From NCBI GenBank assembly GCA_026708055.1, contig JAPOVS010000026.1:101501-165500 (forward strand): a stretch of DNA of 64,000 nucleotides. The letters are read 5' to 3'. Position 1 is the stretch's first letter; each line of letters opens with the position of its first letter. Under the pieces are notes generated by a model that was given only the letters and a program-made list of their open reading frames with translations, was not told the origin of the DNA and searched no databases. This stretch comes from a bacterium. GTDB lineage: Bacteria; Actinomycetota; Acidimicrobiia; Acidimicrobiales; CATQHL01. Of this stretch, positions 17,422 to 26,885 are shown in pieces. The translations under genes and the position numbers were made by a program.

Positions 17422-18128
17422 GCCGGGCAGACCTGCGCCAAGGCCCGGTCCAGCGCCGCAGGGACACGACTGGCCAGCAGCCCGGCGTCCACTGCCCGCG
17501 CCACGGACGGGTCGACCTCGAGGCGGAGCACCACCGGGGCACCCACCACGTCCTCCACGTCGCCGGCGGTCAGCGGGCGGCCCGGCTCAACCAGCAACAC
17601 GACACCGGTCGGCTGCAGAGGCGCCCGCGCCGCCCTGCGCAACGCCAGGAAGCAGGCCCGAGTCACCAGCCAGGACCTGTCGGCTCCGGCCACGATCCGG
17701 CGCCGCACGTCGATGTCGTCGGGAGCCGCCCCGGCCGCGACGCCCCCGGCTTCCTCGCCACCGGCTCGCCACAGGCAGCCGCCGTCGATGATCGCCACGC
17801 GGTGGTCGGCGACCAGCTCGCGCGCCATCAACTCGGCCCGGTCGGTCCGGGACAGCGGCCCGGCGCCGCGGTGCAGCAGCGAGAGCCCCGAGGCGACTTC
17901 ACGCTCCAGGCGACGCAGTGCATCGATCTGCACCTCGTCGCCCACGTTCAACCAGTCGGCAACACCGGGCGTGGCGGGCTCGGGCACACCCAGCAGCCCG
18001 GCCGAGTCGCCACAGAGGTCGACGAGCAGGGATCCGGCGTCGGTGGTGGCCGCCCACCGCCGAGCCGCCAGGGCCGCAACGACCGACGTCCCCGATCCTC
18101 CCTTGACCGACCAGCACGCAACGTACAT
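17418..18128 (-). CDS. TadZ/CpaE-like MinD-family protein with a degenerate P-loop
   Basis: A 236-residue protein whose N-terminus reads YVACWSVKGGSGTSVVAAL, matching the deviant Walker A of MinD/ParA proteins (KGGxGKT) but with Thr in place of the nucleotide-binding lysine. An LLVDLCGDSAGLLG segment corresponds to switch I (the DxDxxG-like position). TadZ/CpaE proteins place the pilus machine at a pole. Loss of the lysine suggests a non-hydrolysing scaffold. ATG 18128 has an excellent Shine-Dalgarno (AGGAGGAGGC), and a 7-bp GC hairpin (18147-18153 with 18160-18166) lies just before it. It is the first gene of the tad operon. Confidence 0.75.
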   Translation of the reverse strand: MYVACWSVKGGSGTSVVAALAARRWAATTDAGSLLVDLCGDSAGLLGVPEPATPGVADWLNVGDEVQIDALRRLEREVASGLSLLHRGAGPLSRTDRAELMARELVADHRVAIIDGGCLWRAGGEEAGGVAAGAAPDDIDVRRRIVAGADRSWLVTRACFLALRRAARAPLQPTGVVLLVEPGRPLTAGDVEDVVGAPVVLRLEVDPSVARAVDAGLLASRVPAALDRALAQVCPA

Positions 18129-18205
18129 CTCTGCCTCCTCCTGTTGGCGCGCCCGCCAAGGCGCGCTTCGTGGCTTTCAGGGGGAAGCCGGGAACGTTTC
18201 ACGAC

Positions 18206-18232
18206 TGGATTCCGGCCTGCGCCGGAATGACG
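18206..18232 (-). repeat. Dispersed palindromic repeat, copy C
   Basis: A 27-bp palindrome upstream of the tad operon. It is identical to copy B over the shared core. Confidence 0.85.
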
Positions 18233-18339
18233 ATGGCGACACATCAGCAGGTCGCCGGTCGGCGCTGGAGTTGACGGGCACCTGCGGCGCCGAGTTGGGA
18301 TCCGGGCCCGGCCGAGCCGGGTGCCGGGAAATCAGTGGG

Positions 18340-18414
18340 TCAGACTTCGCGGACCTTCTTGGCCACCCAGGCCACGAGTACCGCCACCAAGACGAAGAGG
18401 AAGAACTTCTTCAT
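18340..18414 (-). CDS. 24-residue single-helix membrane peptide
   Basis: A short gene encoding MKKFFLFVLVAVLVAWV followed by AKKVREV: a basic start, one hydrophobic helix and a basic end. It resembles the N-terminal half of the small actinobacterial DLW-39 family, but it lacks that family's acidic C-terminus, so the assignment is tentative. A good promoter lies directly upstream (TTGCGA, 16 bp, TATACT), 8 nt before the ATG, pointing to a leaderless message. The quality of the promoter is the main reason to believe this tiny gene is real. Confidence 0.55.
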   Translation of the reverse strand: MKKFFLFVLVAVLVAWVAKKVREV

Positions 18415-18422
18415 TGCACCGA

Positions 18423-18449
18423 AGTATACGACCGCGATCTCAAGTCGCA
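18423..18449 (-). promoter_or_regulatory. Promoter of the 24-residue membrane peptide
   Basis: On the minus strand, TTGCGA (-35) is followed after 16 bp by TATACT (-10, 18423-18428), which lies 8 nt before the ATG at 18414. It is one of the best sigma70-type matches in the window. Confidence 0.6.
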
Positions 18450-18462
18450 AGCTCGCGCGATA

Positions 18463-18500
18463 GCGGAGGTGGACGGGAATCGCGGAGGTGGACGGGAATC
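18463..18500 (-). repeat. Two tandem copies of the tRNA-Sec 3' end
   Basis: The 19-bp GCGGAGGTGGACGGGAATC occurs twice head to tail (18463-18481 and 18482-18500). It occurs a third time as the 3' part of the tRNA-Sec gene (18568-18586). Copies of a tRNA 3' end beside the tRNA are typical scars of site-specific integration, although no integrase is visible nearby. Confidence 0.8.
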
Positions 18501-18568
18501 CCGCGTCATCGGGCAGCCACCGCACGACGGCGGCCGCTGCCGGACGGCGACCGCACATGGGAGAACAG

Positions 18569-18661
18569 CGGAGGTGGACGGGAATCGAACCCGCCGGACG
18601 GGGATCGCCCGTCCCGCCCGCTTTGAAGGCGGGGGAGCCCACCAGGCGCTCGGACACCTCC
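18569..18661 (-). tRNA. selC: tRNA-Sec (anticodon UCA)
   Basis: A 93-nt gene with the anticodon loop CTTCAAA (UCA) on a GC-rich stem. It has a long extra arm, a GGTTCGATTCC T loop, an extended acceptor stem (GGAGGTG/CACCTCC plus one position) and a G discriminator; CCA is not encoded. These are the marks of bacterial tRNA-Sec, which SerRS charges with serine and SelA converts. selA and selB follow 9-11 kb further on, so the genome can insert selenocysteine at UGA; selD is not in the window. Confidence 0.93.
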
Positions 18662-18726
18662 GCCTGCGACCCTAGCGGGCGGCGGCCGCCGCACCGCAGG
18701 CGATCAGACTCGGACGGACAGAGCGC

Positions 18727-19662
<936 letters not shown>

Positions 19663-19780
19663 TGACGATGTCTCCCCGAAAATCAACAGGCGGCCGAGTG
19701 CCGGCCGCCCGAGCCTCCCCTGAACGAGAGCCGCGAACTCACACTACAGAGCGAGCCGGCTCGTTCAACCGCGCGGCCTG

Positions 19781-20290
19781 TCAGCACGACAGGTCGGCGA
19801 GGCGCCGACCGAGCCTCGCCGCCATCCGGCGCTGGCTCGGCGCCGTGGCCCGCTCGTCGAGCAATGCCAGTCCTCGCGCCTCGATCCCCTGAAGGTCCCC
19901 CGCCACGATGGCGCAGAAGCGACCCTCGGCGGCCTCGGCCACGTCGCCGAGTTGGGCGGCGAAACGTTCCAGCGAGGAGCGCAGCCGCGGCAGCACCACG
20001 TGCAGGAGCACGACGAGGCGGTCGGAGGTGCCCGTGGCGGCCCCCCGGAACAGTTCCTCCCAGCCCGGCGACGGCGCACGGACCCGCTCGGTGGCCCCCA
20101 GAGCCGGAGAGTCCGCCAGTAGCGCCTCCCAGTCGGTACCGTGCTCAGCGAAACGGCGCGCCGTCTGGTGCAGGTACACAGCCACGGCGCCATCCTTCTC
20201 GCCGACGCCCCAGAGCCTCAACGACTCCGCCAGGTGCCGCTGCAGCCAGACGTAGCGCCCGACCGAGTCGGTGAGATCTTCGATCATCAT
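19781..20290 (-). CDS. All-alpha hypothetical protein, ferritin-like fold possible
   Basis: A protein of about 169 residues that I do not recognise as a named family. It is rich in predicted long helices (DLTDSVGRYVWLQRHLAESL, VVLLHVVLPRLRSSLERFAA) with spaced His and Glu residues, suggesting a four-helix or ferritin-like bundle. ATG 20290 or 20287 is the likely start; longer starts run toward nadE. It sits between the sigma factor and nadE on the same strand. No function is claimed. Confidence 0.55.
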   Translation of the reverse strand: MMIEDLTDSVGRYVWLQRHLAESLRLWGVGEKDGAVAVYLHQTARRFAEHGTDWEALLADSPALGATERVRAPSPGWEELFRGAATGTSDRLVVLLHVVLPRLRSSLERFAAQLGDVAEAAEGRFCAIVAGDLQGIEARGLALLDERATAPSQRRMAARLGRRLADLSC

Positions 20291-20363
20291 GGCACTGGCT
20301 CCAGACGACTCGGTCCGCCGGTGAGCCAGATCCTGCACCTGCTGTGCTTTCCCGGCATGCCGC

Positions 20364-22067
20364 TCAGTCTCGGGCCTCGCCCCGGTAACGGTTCGTGATT
20401 GGCATGCGGCGATCCTTGCCGAAGGCCTTGGGCGTCACCCGCACCCCCGGCGGCCCCTGGCGGCGCTTGTACTCCGCCACGTCGACGAGCCTGCCGACCC
20501 GCCGCACCAGTTCGGGGTCCGCACCGGCCGCAATGAGCTCGCCGACGGTCTTGTCCCCCTCCACGAAGGCACGGGCAACGGGGTCCAGCGACTCGTACGG
20601 CGGCAGGCTGTCCGAGTCGCGCTGGTCGGGCCGCAGTTCGGCCGACGGCGCCTTGGCAAGCACCCGCTCGGGGATGAGCGCCCGGCCGGCGGTGGCGTTG
20701 CGACGACGGGCCAGTTCGTAGACCTGCATCTTCCAGATGTCCGCGATCGGCGCGAAGGCGCCGGCCGAGTCGCCGTAGAGCGTGGAGTAACCCACCGCGG
20801 CCTCGGACTTGTTGCCGGTGGTGAGAACCAGCCAGCCGAACTTGTTGGCCAGCGCCATCAGAACGATTGCGCGGATGCGCGACTGCACGTTCTCCTCGGC
20901 CAAGCCGGGCGGAAGGTCCGCGAACTCCGGTGCCAGCATGGCCTCGAAGGCGCTGTGCGCCGCCTCGATCTCGATGATCCGCCCCTCGATCCCCAGATTG
21001 GCACAGAGCGCTTCGGCGTCGGTGACGGAGTGGGCCGAGGAGTAGCGCGACGGCATGAGCACACCGTGCACCCGATCGGCACCGAGGGCGTCGGTGGCCA
21101 CGGCGGCGACGAGGGAGGAGTCCACGCCGCCGGAGAGACCCAGGCACACATCGGTGAACCCGCTCTTCCGCACGTAGTCGCCGGTGGCGAGGACGAGGGC
21201 GGCATAGATCTCATCCAGTGGATCCAGTGGCGACGGCGGCGGAGCCGGCGGCAGTCCGTGCGGGGCAACGGCCGGCGGGGCGCTCACGACGATCGTCGCC
21301 AGCGGGCCGACATCGCCCGCGTCCGTCGGCACCTGCCGGGGGACGACGTCGACGAGGAGGATCTCCTCCTCGAACGCCTTCGCCTGCGCCACGACCTGCC
21401 CGGCGGTATCGAGGACAACGGATCTGCCGTCGAACACCAGCTCGTCCTGCCCCCCGACCAGGTTGACATACGCCACCGGGCAGTCGATCCGGCCGATGCG
21501 CCTCCTGAGAACGCCGAGCCGCTCATCGAGCTTGCCGACGCTGTACGGCGAGGCGTTGATGTTGACGATGACCTCGGCGCCCCCTGCCGCCAACTGCTCG
21601 ACGGCGCCACCGTCGATCCAGACGTCCTCGCAGACGGAGACCCCCACGGCCACCCCGGCGATCTCGAAGAGCGCTTCCGGCGTGCCCGGCGTGAAGTGGC
21701 GGTGCTCGTCGAAGACCCCGTAGTTGGGCAGGTGTGCCTTGCGCGCCATGCCGGCGATGGCGCCGTTGGCACAGACCGCGGCCGCATTGAACAGTGCTCC
21801 GTCACAGCCGGCCACGGGCAGCCCCACGACCGCCGCGCAGCGACCGGTCGCGGCGGCGATCTTCTCGAGGGCCGCCTGGCAGTCCGTGGCGAAACGCGGC
21901 TTCGCGAGGAGATCCTCCGGCGGGTAGCCGCAGACGGCCAACTCGGGGAAGACGGCCAGATCGCCGCCGCTATCGGACACGTCCGCCAGCGCCGCGAGCA
22001 TGCGCTCGACGTTGCCGTCGAGGTCGCCGACGGTGAGGTTCAGCTGGCAGATGCCGACGCGGAGCAT
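20364..22067 (-). CDS. nadE: Glutamine-dependent NAD+ synthetase
   Basis: A 567-residue two-domain enzyme. The N-terminal nitrilase-type glutaminase shows the Glu-Lys-Cys triad contexts VFPELAVCGYPPEDLL, RKAHLPNYGVFDE and VGVSVCEDVWIDG. The C-terminal ATP-pyrophosphatase domain has CLGLSGGVDSSLVAAVATDA and VLTTGNKSEAAVGY. It converts deamido-NAD, ATP and glutamine to NAD+. The length is typical for the short bacterial two-domain form. It is followed by the helical hypothetical gene after 73 bp and lies 50 bp downstream of glnA, which would supply glutamine. Confidence 0.94.
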   Translation of the reverse strand: MLRVGICQLNLTVGDLDGNVERMLAALADVSDSGGDLAVFPELAVCGYPPEDLLAKPRFATDCQAALEKIAAATGRCAAVVGLPVAGCDGALFNAAAVCANGAIAGMARKAHLPNYGVFDEHRHFTPGTPEALFEIAGVAVGVSVCEDVWIDGGAVEQLAAGGAEVIVNINASPYSVGKLDERLGVLRRRIGRIDCPVAYVNLVGGQDELVFDGRSVVLDTAGQVVAQAKAFEEEILLVDVVPRQVPTDAGDVGPLATIVVSAPPAVAPHGLPPAPPPSPLDPLDEIYAALVLATGDYVRKSGFTDVCLGLSGGVDSSLVAAVATDALGADRVHGVLMPSRYSSAHSVTDAEALCANLGIEGRIIEIEAAHSAFEAMLAPEFADLPPGLAEENVQSRIRAIVLMALANKFGWLVLTTGNKSEAAVGYSTLYGDSAGAFAPIADIWKMQVYELARRRNATAGRALIPERVLAKAPSAELRPDQRDSDSLPPYESLDPVARAFVEGDKTVGELIAAGADPELVRRVGRLVDVAEYKRRQGPPGVRVTPKAFGKDRRMPITNRYRGEARD

Positions 22068-22117
22068 CCCGTCAGGCTACCGAGACCGCCCTCCGGTCGA
22101 TCCGGGGGATGTTCGGG

Positions 22118-23545
22118 TCAGATCGAGTAGTACAGCTCGAACTCCATGGGATGCGGGCGCAGGCCGACCGTGTCGATCTCCTCCCGCTTGGCCTCGATGT
22201 AGGACTCCAGGAGCGACTCGCCGAAGACCCCGCCCACTCGCAGGAAGTCGTGATCCTCCTCGAGCGCGTCGAGCGCCCGGCCGAGCGAGCCGGGAACCGT
22301 CGCCACACCCGCCAACTCCTCCGGCGACAGCGAGTAGATGTCCTTGTCGAGAGGATCCGGCGGCTCGATGCCGTTGAGCACGCCGTCGAGACCGGCGAGC
22401 AGGATGGCGGCGAAAGCCAGATAGGGGTTGGCGGAGGGGTCGGGGCACCGGAACTCGATGCGCTTGGCGGCGGGACTCTCCGAGACCAGCGGCACACGGA
22501 TGGCCGCGGAACGGTTCCGCTCGGAGTACACCAGGTTCACCGGCGCCTCGTATCCCGGGACGAGTCGCTTGTAGGAGTTGACGGTCGGGGCCGCGAACAC
22601 CAGGATCGCCGGGGCGTGGGCCAGCACGCCCCCGGTGAAGTGGCGCGCCAACTCCGAGAGGCCGGCGTAGTTGTCGCGGTCGTAGAACAGCGTCTCGCCG
22701 TCCTTCCACAGCGACATGTGCACGTGCATGCCCGACCCGTTGTCGCCGTAGATGGGTTTCGGCATGAACGTGACGGTTTTCTGCGCCCGCGCCGCCACGT
22801 TCTTGCACACGTACTTGTAGAGCTGCACCTTGTCGGCCATCGCCAGCAGGTGGTCGAAGCGCATGTCGATCTCGGCCTGCCCGGCCGTGCCGACCTCGTG
22901 GTGGTGCAACTCCACCTCCACCCCGCACGCCTCGAGGGTGGCGACCATCTCGGCCCGAAGATCCTGGTGGCGATCCAGGGGCGGCAGGGGGAAGTAGCCC
23001 GACTTGTAGCGGATCCTGTGGCCGAGGTTCGGATCGTCACGGGCATCGAGCGTGTCGCCACTGGTCCAGATGCCCTCCACCGAACGCACCTCGTACGCCG
23101 ATCCGTAGGGCTCGTTGTGGTAGTTCACCCCGTCGAAGATGAAGAACTCGGCCTCGGGCCCCACGTAGCAGGTGTCGGCGATACCGGTGCCGTGCAGGTA
23201 GCGCATCGCCCGCTTGGCCACGACGCGGGGGTCCTTGAAGTACTCGAAACCGGTCACCGGGTCGTAGACGGTGCACAGCAGGGCCAGGGTCCTGTGCTTG
23301 TAGAACGGGTCGATGAAACCGGTGTCGGGATCGGGGATCAGGAGCATGTCCGACCGGTCGATGGTCTGGAAGCCGGTGATCGAGGAGCCGTCGAAGCCCA
23401 GCCCCTCGGCGAAGACGTCCCCGGTCAGTTCGTGCGCCGGCAGCGTGTAGTGATGCTGCGTGCCGGGAACGTCCGTGAACCTCATGTCCACGAACTGAAT
23501 GTCCTCGACTGCCAGGCGCGAAACAACTTCAGCGGGAGTTGTCAT
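22118..23545 (-). CDS. glnA: Glutamine synthetase, type I
   Basis: A 475-residue GSI enzyme making glutamine from glutamate and ammonia. It shows FDGSSITGFQTIDRSD, VGPEAEFFIFDG, the ATP-binding IYGDNGSGMHVHMS and KRIEFRCPDPSANPY. Near the C-terminus KDIYSLSPEEL occupies the position of the regulatory adenylylation tyrosine of GSI-beta enzymes, so control by GlnE-type adenylylation is possible. ATG 23545 has a clear GGAGGG Shine-Dalgarno. Confidence 0.96.
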   Translation of the reverse strand: MTTPAEVVSRLAVEDIQFVDMRFTDVPGTQHHYTLPAHELTGDVFAEGLGFDGSSITGFQTIDRSDMLLIPDPDTGFIDPFYKHRTLALLCTVYDPVTGFEYFKDPRVVAKRAMRYLHGTGIADTCYVGPEAEFFIFDGVNYHNEPYGSAYEVRSVEGIWTSGDTLDARDDPNLGHRIRYKSGYFPLPPLDRHQDLRAEMVATLEACGVEVELHHHEVGTAGQAEIDMRFDHLLAMADKVQLYKYVCKNVAARAQKTVTFMPKPIYGDNGSGMHVHMSLWKDGETLFYDRDNYAGLSELARHFTGGVLAHAPAILVFAAPTVNSYKRLVPGYEAPVNLVYSERNRSAAIRVPLVSESPAAKRIEFRCPDPSANPYLAFAAILLAGLDGVLNGIEPPDPLDKDIYSLSPEELAGVATVPGSLGRALDALEEDHDFLRVGGVFGESLLESYIEAKREEIDTVGLRPHPMEFELYYSI

Positions 23546-23677
23546 TGTGACCCTCCAGTCGGTCCGGTGCCGCTCGTGCGCGTCCCCCGGCGACATTGGC
23601 TGGAGACTGCCGGAAGTCTAGGAGTATGTTGCCCGGAGCGGGTACCGGTCGTCCCGGATCGCGCAATCCGGCGGCAT

Positions 23678-25225
23678 TCAGGATCGCCGGTCGGTGGGCC
23701 AGGTCGGCGGGCAGCCCCTCGCCAACCAGGTGGCGGCGGCGACCGCCACGAACACCGCGTCCGAACCGTTCACCGGCTCGTCATCGCTGCCGACGATCCG
23801 CACGTCCACCGCAGGCATCCGCGACGCCGGAACCACGCCGAAGGATCGCACCGTGAGATCCGCCACCGCGCCGGACTCGTCGGTTGCGATGGCCTCGGCG
23901 GTCACGAGGCTGTAGGCCATGTGGGCGGCGCCGATGCAGTAGGACCGCAGCACGACCTCGTCCAGCGGCTGCCCGCAGTCGACCTCCACGGCGATGACCT
24001 CGCCGACGTGCGCGGTGGCCACCCCTCCTCCGGGCAACCGGACCGCATCCGCCGTCCCGCGGGCGCCGGCCAGCAGGGCCAGCGCCTCGAGCACACCGGC
24101 GGCGCGCAGGTCCGCCGACGTGGGCGGTCCGGCGATATCCACCTCGGTGACCTCCAGGCCGGGTGCGACCGCGGCGACGGCCTCGACGATTCCCGGTGTC
24201 CGCGCCACGGCCAGCCGACCGGTGCCGTCGGCGTTGGCCCCACCGGCAACCGGCGGGCGCTTGGGCCCCAGGCGGGTGGCGTCGGGACGGGAGTACAGGA
24301 CTCGCACCGGCCGGCCCGTCTCCCCCGCGAGCCGCCGAGCCGCCGCCGGGGCCTCCGACCGAGCCTTGGCACCGAAGGCTCCGCCGTTGGCAAGTGGGTC
24401 GGCCGGTGTGCCGCCGGGGACGCACCACGAGGCATCGAGCTCCAGGTAGGCCGGCTCGCTCCAGCAGGTCTGCAGGGTGCGGTCCCAGGTGCCCGGCGGC
24501 AGCTCCAGCGGCGGGGTGGGGCGCAGCGTGCTGCGCCGTCCCTCGGCTGCCCCCGCCGCCTGGCGTGCCTCAGCCAGCGTCTCCCCCAACACCCAGTCAC
24601 CATCCGGCGCCGGGACCGCCACCAGGGCGTCGGGTGGGGCCGAGTCGTCGGCGAACCCTCCCTCGCCGCACGCCACATGCGGGCCGGCGACCTGCGATCT
24701 CCCACCCTCGATGACCGCTCTGCGGGCGGCGGCAACCAGGTCGCGCGATCCGCCGGGCACCTGTGCCCCCTCTTCGACTGCCCGGGCGGCCTCCAGGATC
24801 GTCTGCCAGCCGGTGCAGCGGCACAGGTGGGCGGCCAGAGCCCTGCTGGGATCAGCACCCGGCGAGCGCCGTGTGTGGCTCTCGAGCCTCAGGATGATGC
24901 CCGGTGTGCAGAACCCGCACTGGCTGGCGCCGGTGGCGCAGAAGGCATCCGCCCAGACCTCCCTCCGGGCGGGATCCAGGCCCGCCAGCGTCGTGACCCG
25001 GCGACCCGCCACGCGCCGGGCCGGTGTGACGCAGGCCACCCGGGCGGCGCCGTCCACCAGCACCGTGCAGGCGCCGCACTGCCCTTGCGGGCTGCAGCCG
25101 TCCTTGACCTCGCGGATACCGAGGTGCTCGCGCAGCAGCGTCAGCAGCGAGAAGTCACCGGCGGGCGCGCTGACGGGGCGACCGTCGACAGTAAGGCTGA
25201 TGTGGTCGCCGGCGGACGCCGGCAA
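23678..25225 (-). CDS. 2Fe-2S protein fused to a short molybdopterin-subunit-like domain (xanthine dehydrogenase family)
   Basis: A 515-residue protein. Residues 1-160 match the small subunit of molybdenum hydroxylases: DGCSPQGQCGACTVLVDG for the plant-type 2Fe-2S site and SQCGFCTPG...HLCRCTGWQ for the helical site. The rest carries fragments recalling the large molybdopterin subunit (NGGAFGAKARSEAPAAARRL, VLYSRPD, GEVIAVEVDCGQPLDEVVL) in only ~350 residues instead of ~750. No separate large or FAD subunit lies next to it. It could be a streamlined oxidoreductase or a deletion product that stayed in frame. TTG 25225 is the only start near the domain boundary; it lies 5 bp after the iscA stop. 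Confidence 0.65.
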   Translation of the reverse strand: MPASAGDHISLTVDGRPVSAPAGDFSLLTLLREHLGIREVKDGCSPQGQCGACTVLVDGAARVACVTPARRVAGRRVTTLAGLDPARREVWADAFCATGASQCGFCTPGIILRLESHTRRSPGADPSRALAAHLCRCTGWQTILEAARAVEEGAQVPGGSRDLVAAARRAVIEGGRSQVAGPHVACGEGGFADDSAPPDALVAVPAPDGDWVLGETLAEARQAAGAAEGRRSTLRPTPPLELPPGTWDRTLQTCWSEPAYLELDASWCVPGGTPADPLANGGAFGAKARSEAPAAARRLAGETGRPVRVLYSRPDATRLGPKRPPVAGGANADGTGRLAVARTPGIVEAVAAVAPGLEVTEVDIAGPPTSADLRAAGVLEALALLAGARGTADAVRLPGGGVATAHVGEVIAVEVDCGQPLDEVVLRSYCIGAAHMAYSLVTAEAIATDESGAVADLTVRSFGVVPASRMPAVDVRIVGSDDEPVNGSDAVFVAVAAATWLARGCPPTWPTDRRS

Positions 25226-25230
25226 GGAGG

Positions 25231-25551
25231 TCAGCTGAAGGACTGCCCGCAGCCGCAGGTGCGCTGGGCGTTGGGGTTGTCGATGGAGAAGCCGGCGTTC
25301 TGCAGGCTGTCGCTGTAATCCAGGGTGGCGCCCTGCAGCAGCATGGCGCTGGATTGATCCACAATGACGTCAACACCCTCGAACTTGGCGCTCTGGTCGT
25401 TGTCGTTGACCTCGGTGTCGAAGTACATCTCGTAGCTGAACCCCGAACAGCCACCCGGGCGGACGGCCACTCGCAGTGCCAGACCTTCTTCGCCCTCCTG
25501 GGAGAGCAACTCGCCGACCTTGCTCGCCGCCTCGGAAGTGAGCGTGATCAT
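25231..25551 (-). CDS. HesB/IscA/ErpA-type iron-sulfur carrier
   Basis: A 106-residue A-type carrier. The three conserved cysteines are in RPGGCSGFSYEMYF and TCGCGQSFS at the C-terminus. Such proteins receive Fe-S clusters from the assembly machinery and pass them to apo-proteins. ATG 25551 has AAGGAG upstream. It is upstream of the 2Fe-2S protein on the same strand and divergent from mrp, another Fe-S carrier, so the three genes form an Fe-S-related neighbourhood. Confidence 0.92.
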   Translation of the reverse strand: MITLTSEAASKVGELLSQEGEEGLALRVAVRPGGCSGFSYEMYFDTEVNDNDQSAKFEGVDVIVDQSSAMLLQGATLDYSDSLQNAGFSIDNPNAQRTCGCGQSFS

Positions 25552-25690
25552 GAAACACTCCTTGGTCGATTGCCTCGCCTCATCGTTGCCTCCGGAGGGG
25601 CTCCGATCCGCAGATCCGTGCATGGACCGGCCCAGTCAGCCTACCCGAGGCGGCTCGTGGCCGGCACGGCCCCGGCCGCGGACCGCCCCG

Positions 25691-25696
25691 TAGACT
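25691..25696 (+). promoter_or_regulatory. Candidate -10 box of mrp
   Basis: TAGACT lies 7 nt before the GTG at 25704, with no Shine-Dalgarno between them. This fits a leaderless transcript. Confidence 0.5.
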
Positions 25697-25703
25697 TCGC
25701 GGC

Positions 25704-26885
25704 GTGACGGTCGCCCCGACACACGACCCGCAACCGCCGACGACCGAGGCTGTCATGGCGTTGCTGAGCGACGTCATCGACCCCGAACTCGGCAGCAACA
25801 TCGTCGAGTTGGGGATGGTGGCCGGAACCGAGGTCGACCCGAACGGCCAGGTCACCGTGACCGTCGCCCTCACCACGATGGGTTGCCCGCTGCGGGCGCA
25901 GATCCAGCGCGACGTGCGCAATCGGGTGGCATCCCTGCCGGGCGTTTCCGGCGTGGACATCTCCTGGACCGAGCTCTCCTCCGCGGGCAAGGCCAAGGCC
26001 ATGGCCATCGCCCGGCGCAACGTCGCAGAGAACGCGCCCGACACCGAGATCCCGATCACCACCAAGGTGCTGCTGATCGCCTCGGGCAAGGGCGGCGTCG
26101 GCAAGTCCTCGATCTCGGTGAACCTCGCCATGGCGCTGGCCACCGAGGGGATGACCGTCGGGCTGCTCGACGCCGACATCTGGGGCTACTCGGTGCCTCG
26201 CATGCTGGATCTGACCGGCCGCCTGGAGGGAGCCGAGACCGAACGCAAGATCCTGCCGCAGACCCGGGAGGTCGGCGAGGGCACGCTGAAAGTCGTCTCG
26301 ATGGGCCTGCTGGTGGACGACGAGCAGACGGCGCTGATGTGGCGCGGCCTCATCCTGAACCGGGCGGTGCGTCACTTCCTGGAGGACGTGCTGTGGGGAC
26401 CCATGGACTTCCTGGTGGTGGACATGCCGCCGGGCACCGGCGACGTGCAGATGGGGATCGCCAAGCTGCTGCCCCGGTCAGAGATGATCATCGTCACGAC
26501 GCCGTCGCGCAGCGTTCAGAACGTCGCGGCGCGCGCCGCCAACATGGGCCGCAACAACTACCTGCGCATCGCCGGCGTCATCGAGAACATGACCGCCTAC
26601 GAGAATCCCGACGGCACGCGGCATGCGCTCTTCGGCGAGGGCGGCGGCGAGGCGCTGGCCACCGAGATCGGGGCACCCCTGCTGGGCAAGGTTCCGATCG
26701 ACCCGGTCGTGTCGCCTTCCAGCGACGCCGGCGAGCCGTTCGTGCTCGGCGATGGTCCCGCCGCCGAGGCCATTCGCGGCATCGCCAAGAAGCTCGTGGA
26801 GGAGTTGGTACCGGCCGGCGCGCTCGCCGGCTGCAGCGCGCACGTGGCCGGGACTCCCGTCAGCCTGCAACGACGCACTTCGTGA
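25704..26885 (+). CDS. mrp: Mrp/ApbC-family Fe-S cluster carrier ATPase
   Basis: A 393-residue protein. Residues ~15-95 are a MIP18/DUF59 domain (VIDPELGSNIVELGMV). A MinD-type ATPase follows with IASGKGGVGKSSISVNLAMA, LLDADIWGYSVPRML and DFLVVDMPPGTGDVQ. Mrp/ApbC proteins bind and transfer 4Fe-4S clusters. The CxxC pair often seen near the C-terminus is not present (only one cysteine in LAGCSAH), so cluster binding may differ. The stop overlaps the start of the acyl-CoA dehydrogenase gene (GTGA). Confidence 0.9.
   Translation: MTVAPTHDPQPPTTEAVMALLSDVIDPELGSNIVELGMVAGTEVDPNGQVTVTVALTTMGCPLRAQIQRDVRNRVASLPGVSGVDISWTELSSAGKAKAMAIARRNVAENAPDTEIPITTKVLLIASGKGGVGKSSISVNLAMALATEGMTVGLLDADIWGYSVPRMLDLTGRLEGAETERKILPQTREVGEGTLKVVSMGLLVDDEQTALMWRGLILNRAVRHFLEDVLWGPMDFLVVDMPPGTGDVQMGIAKLLPRSEMIIVTTPSRSVQNVAARAANMGRNNYLRIAGVIENMTAYENPDGTRHALFGEGGGEALATEIGAPLLGKVPIDPVVSPSSDAGEPFVLGDGPAAEAIRGIAKKLVEELVPAGALAGCSAHVAGTPVSLQRRTS

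Noticed and set aside
16375..18675. A 766-codon plus-strand frame opposite tadA and tadZ
   Set aside because: No recognisable motif. It also runs through a palindromic repeat and tRNA-Sec, so it is a shadow frame.
22109..25318. A 1069-codon open frame on the plus strand, antisense to glnA and the 2Fe-2S protein
   Set aside because: It is His/Arg/Val-rich with no domain, and overlaps two clearly real minus-strand genes. Long antisense frames are expected at this GC content.
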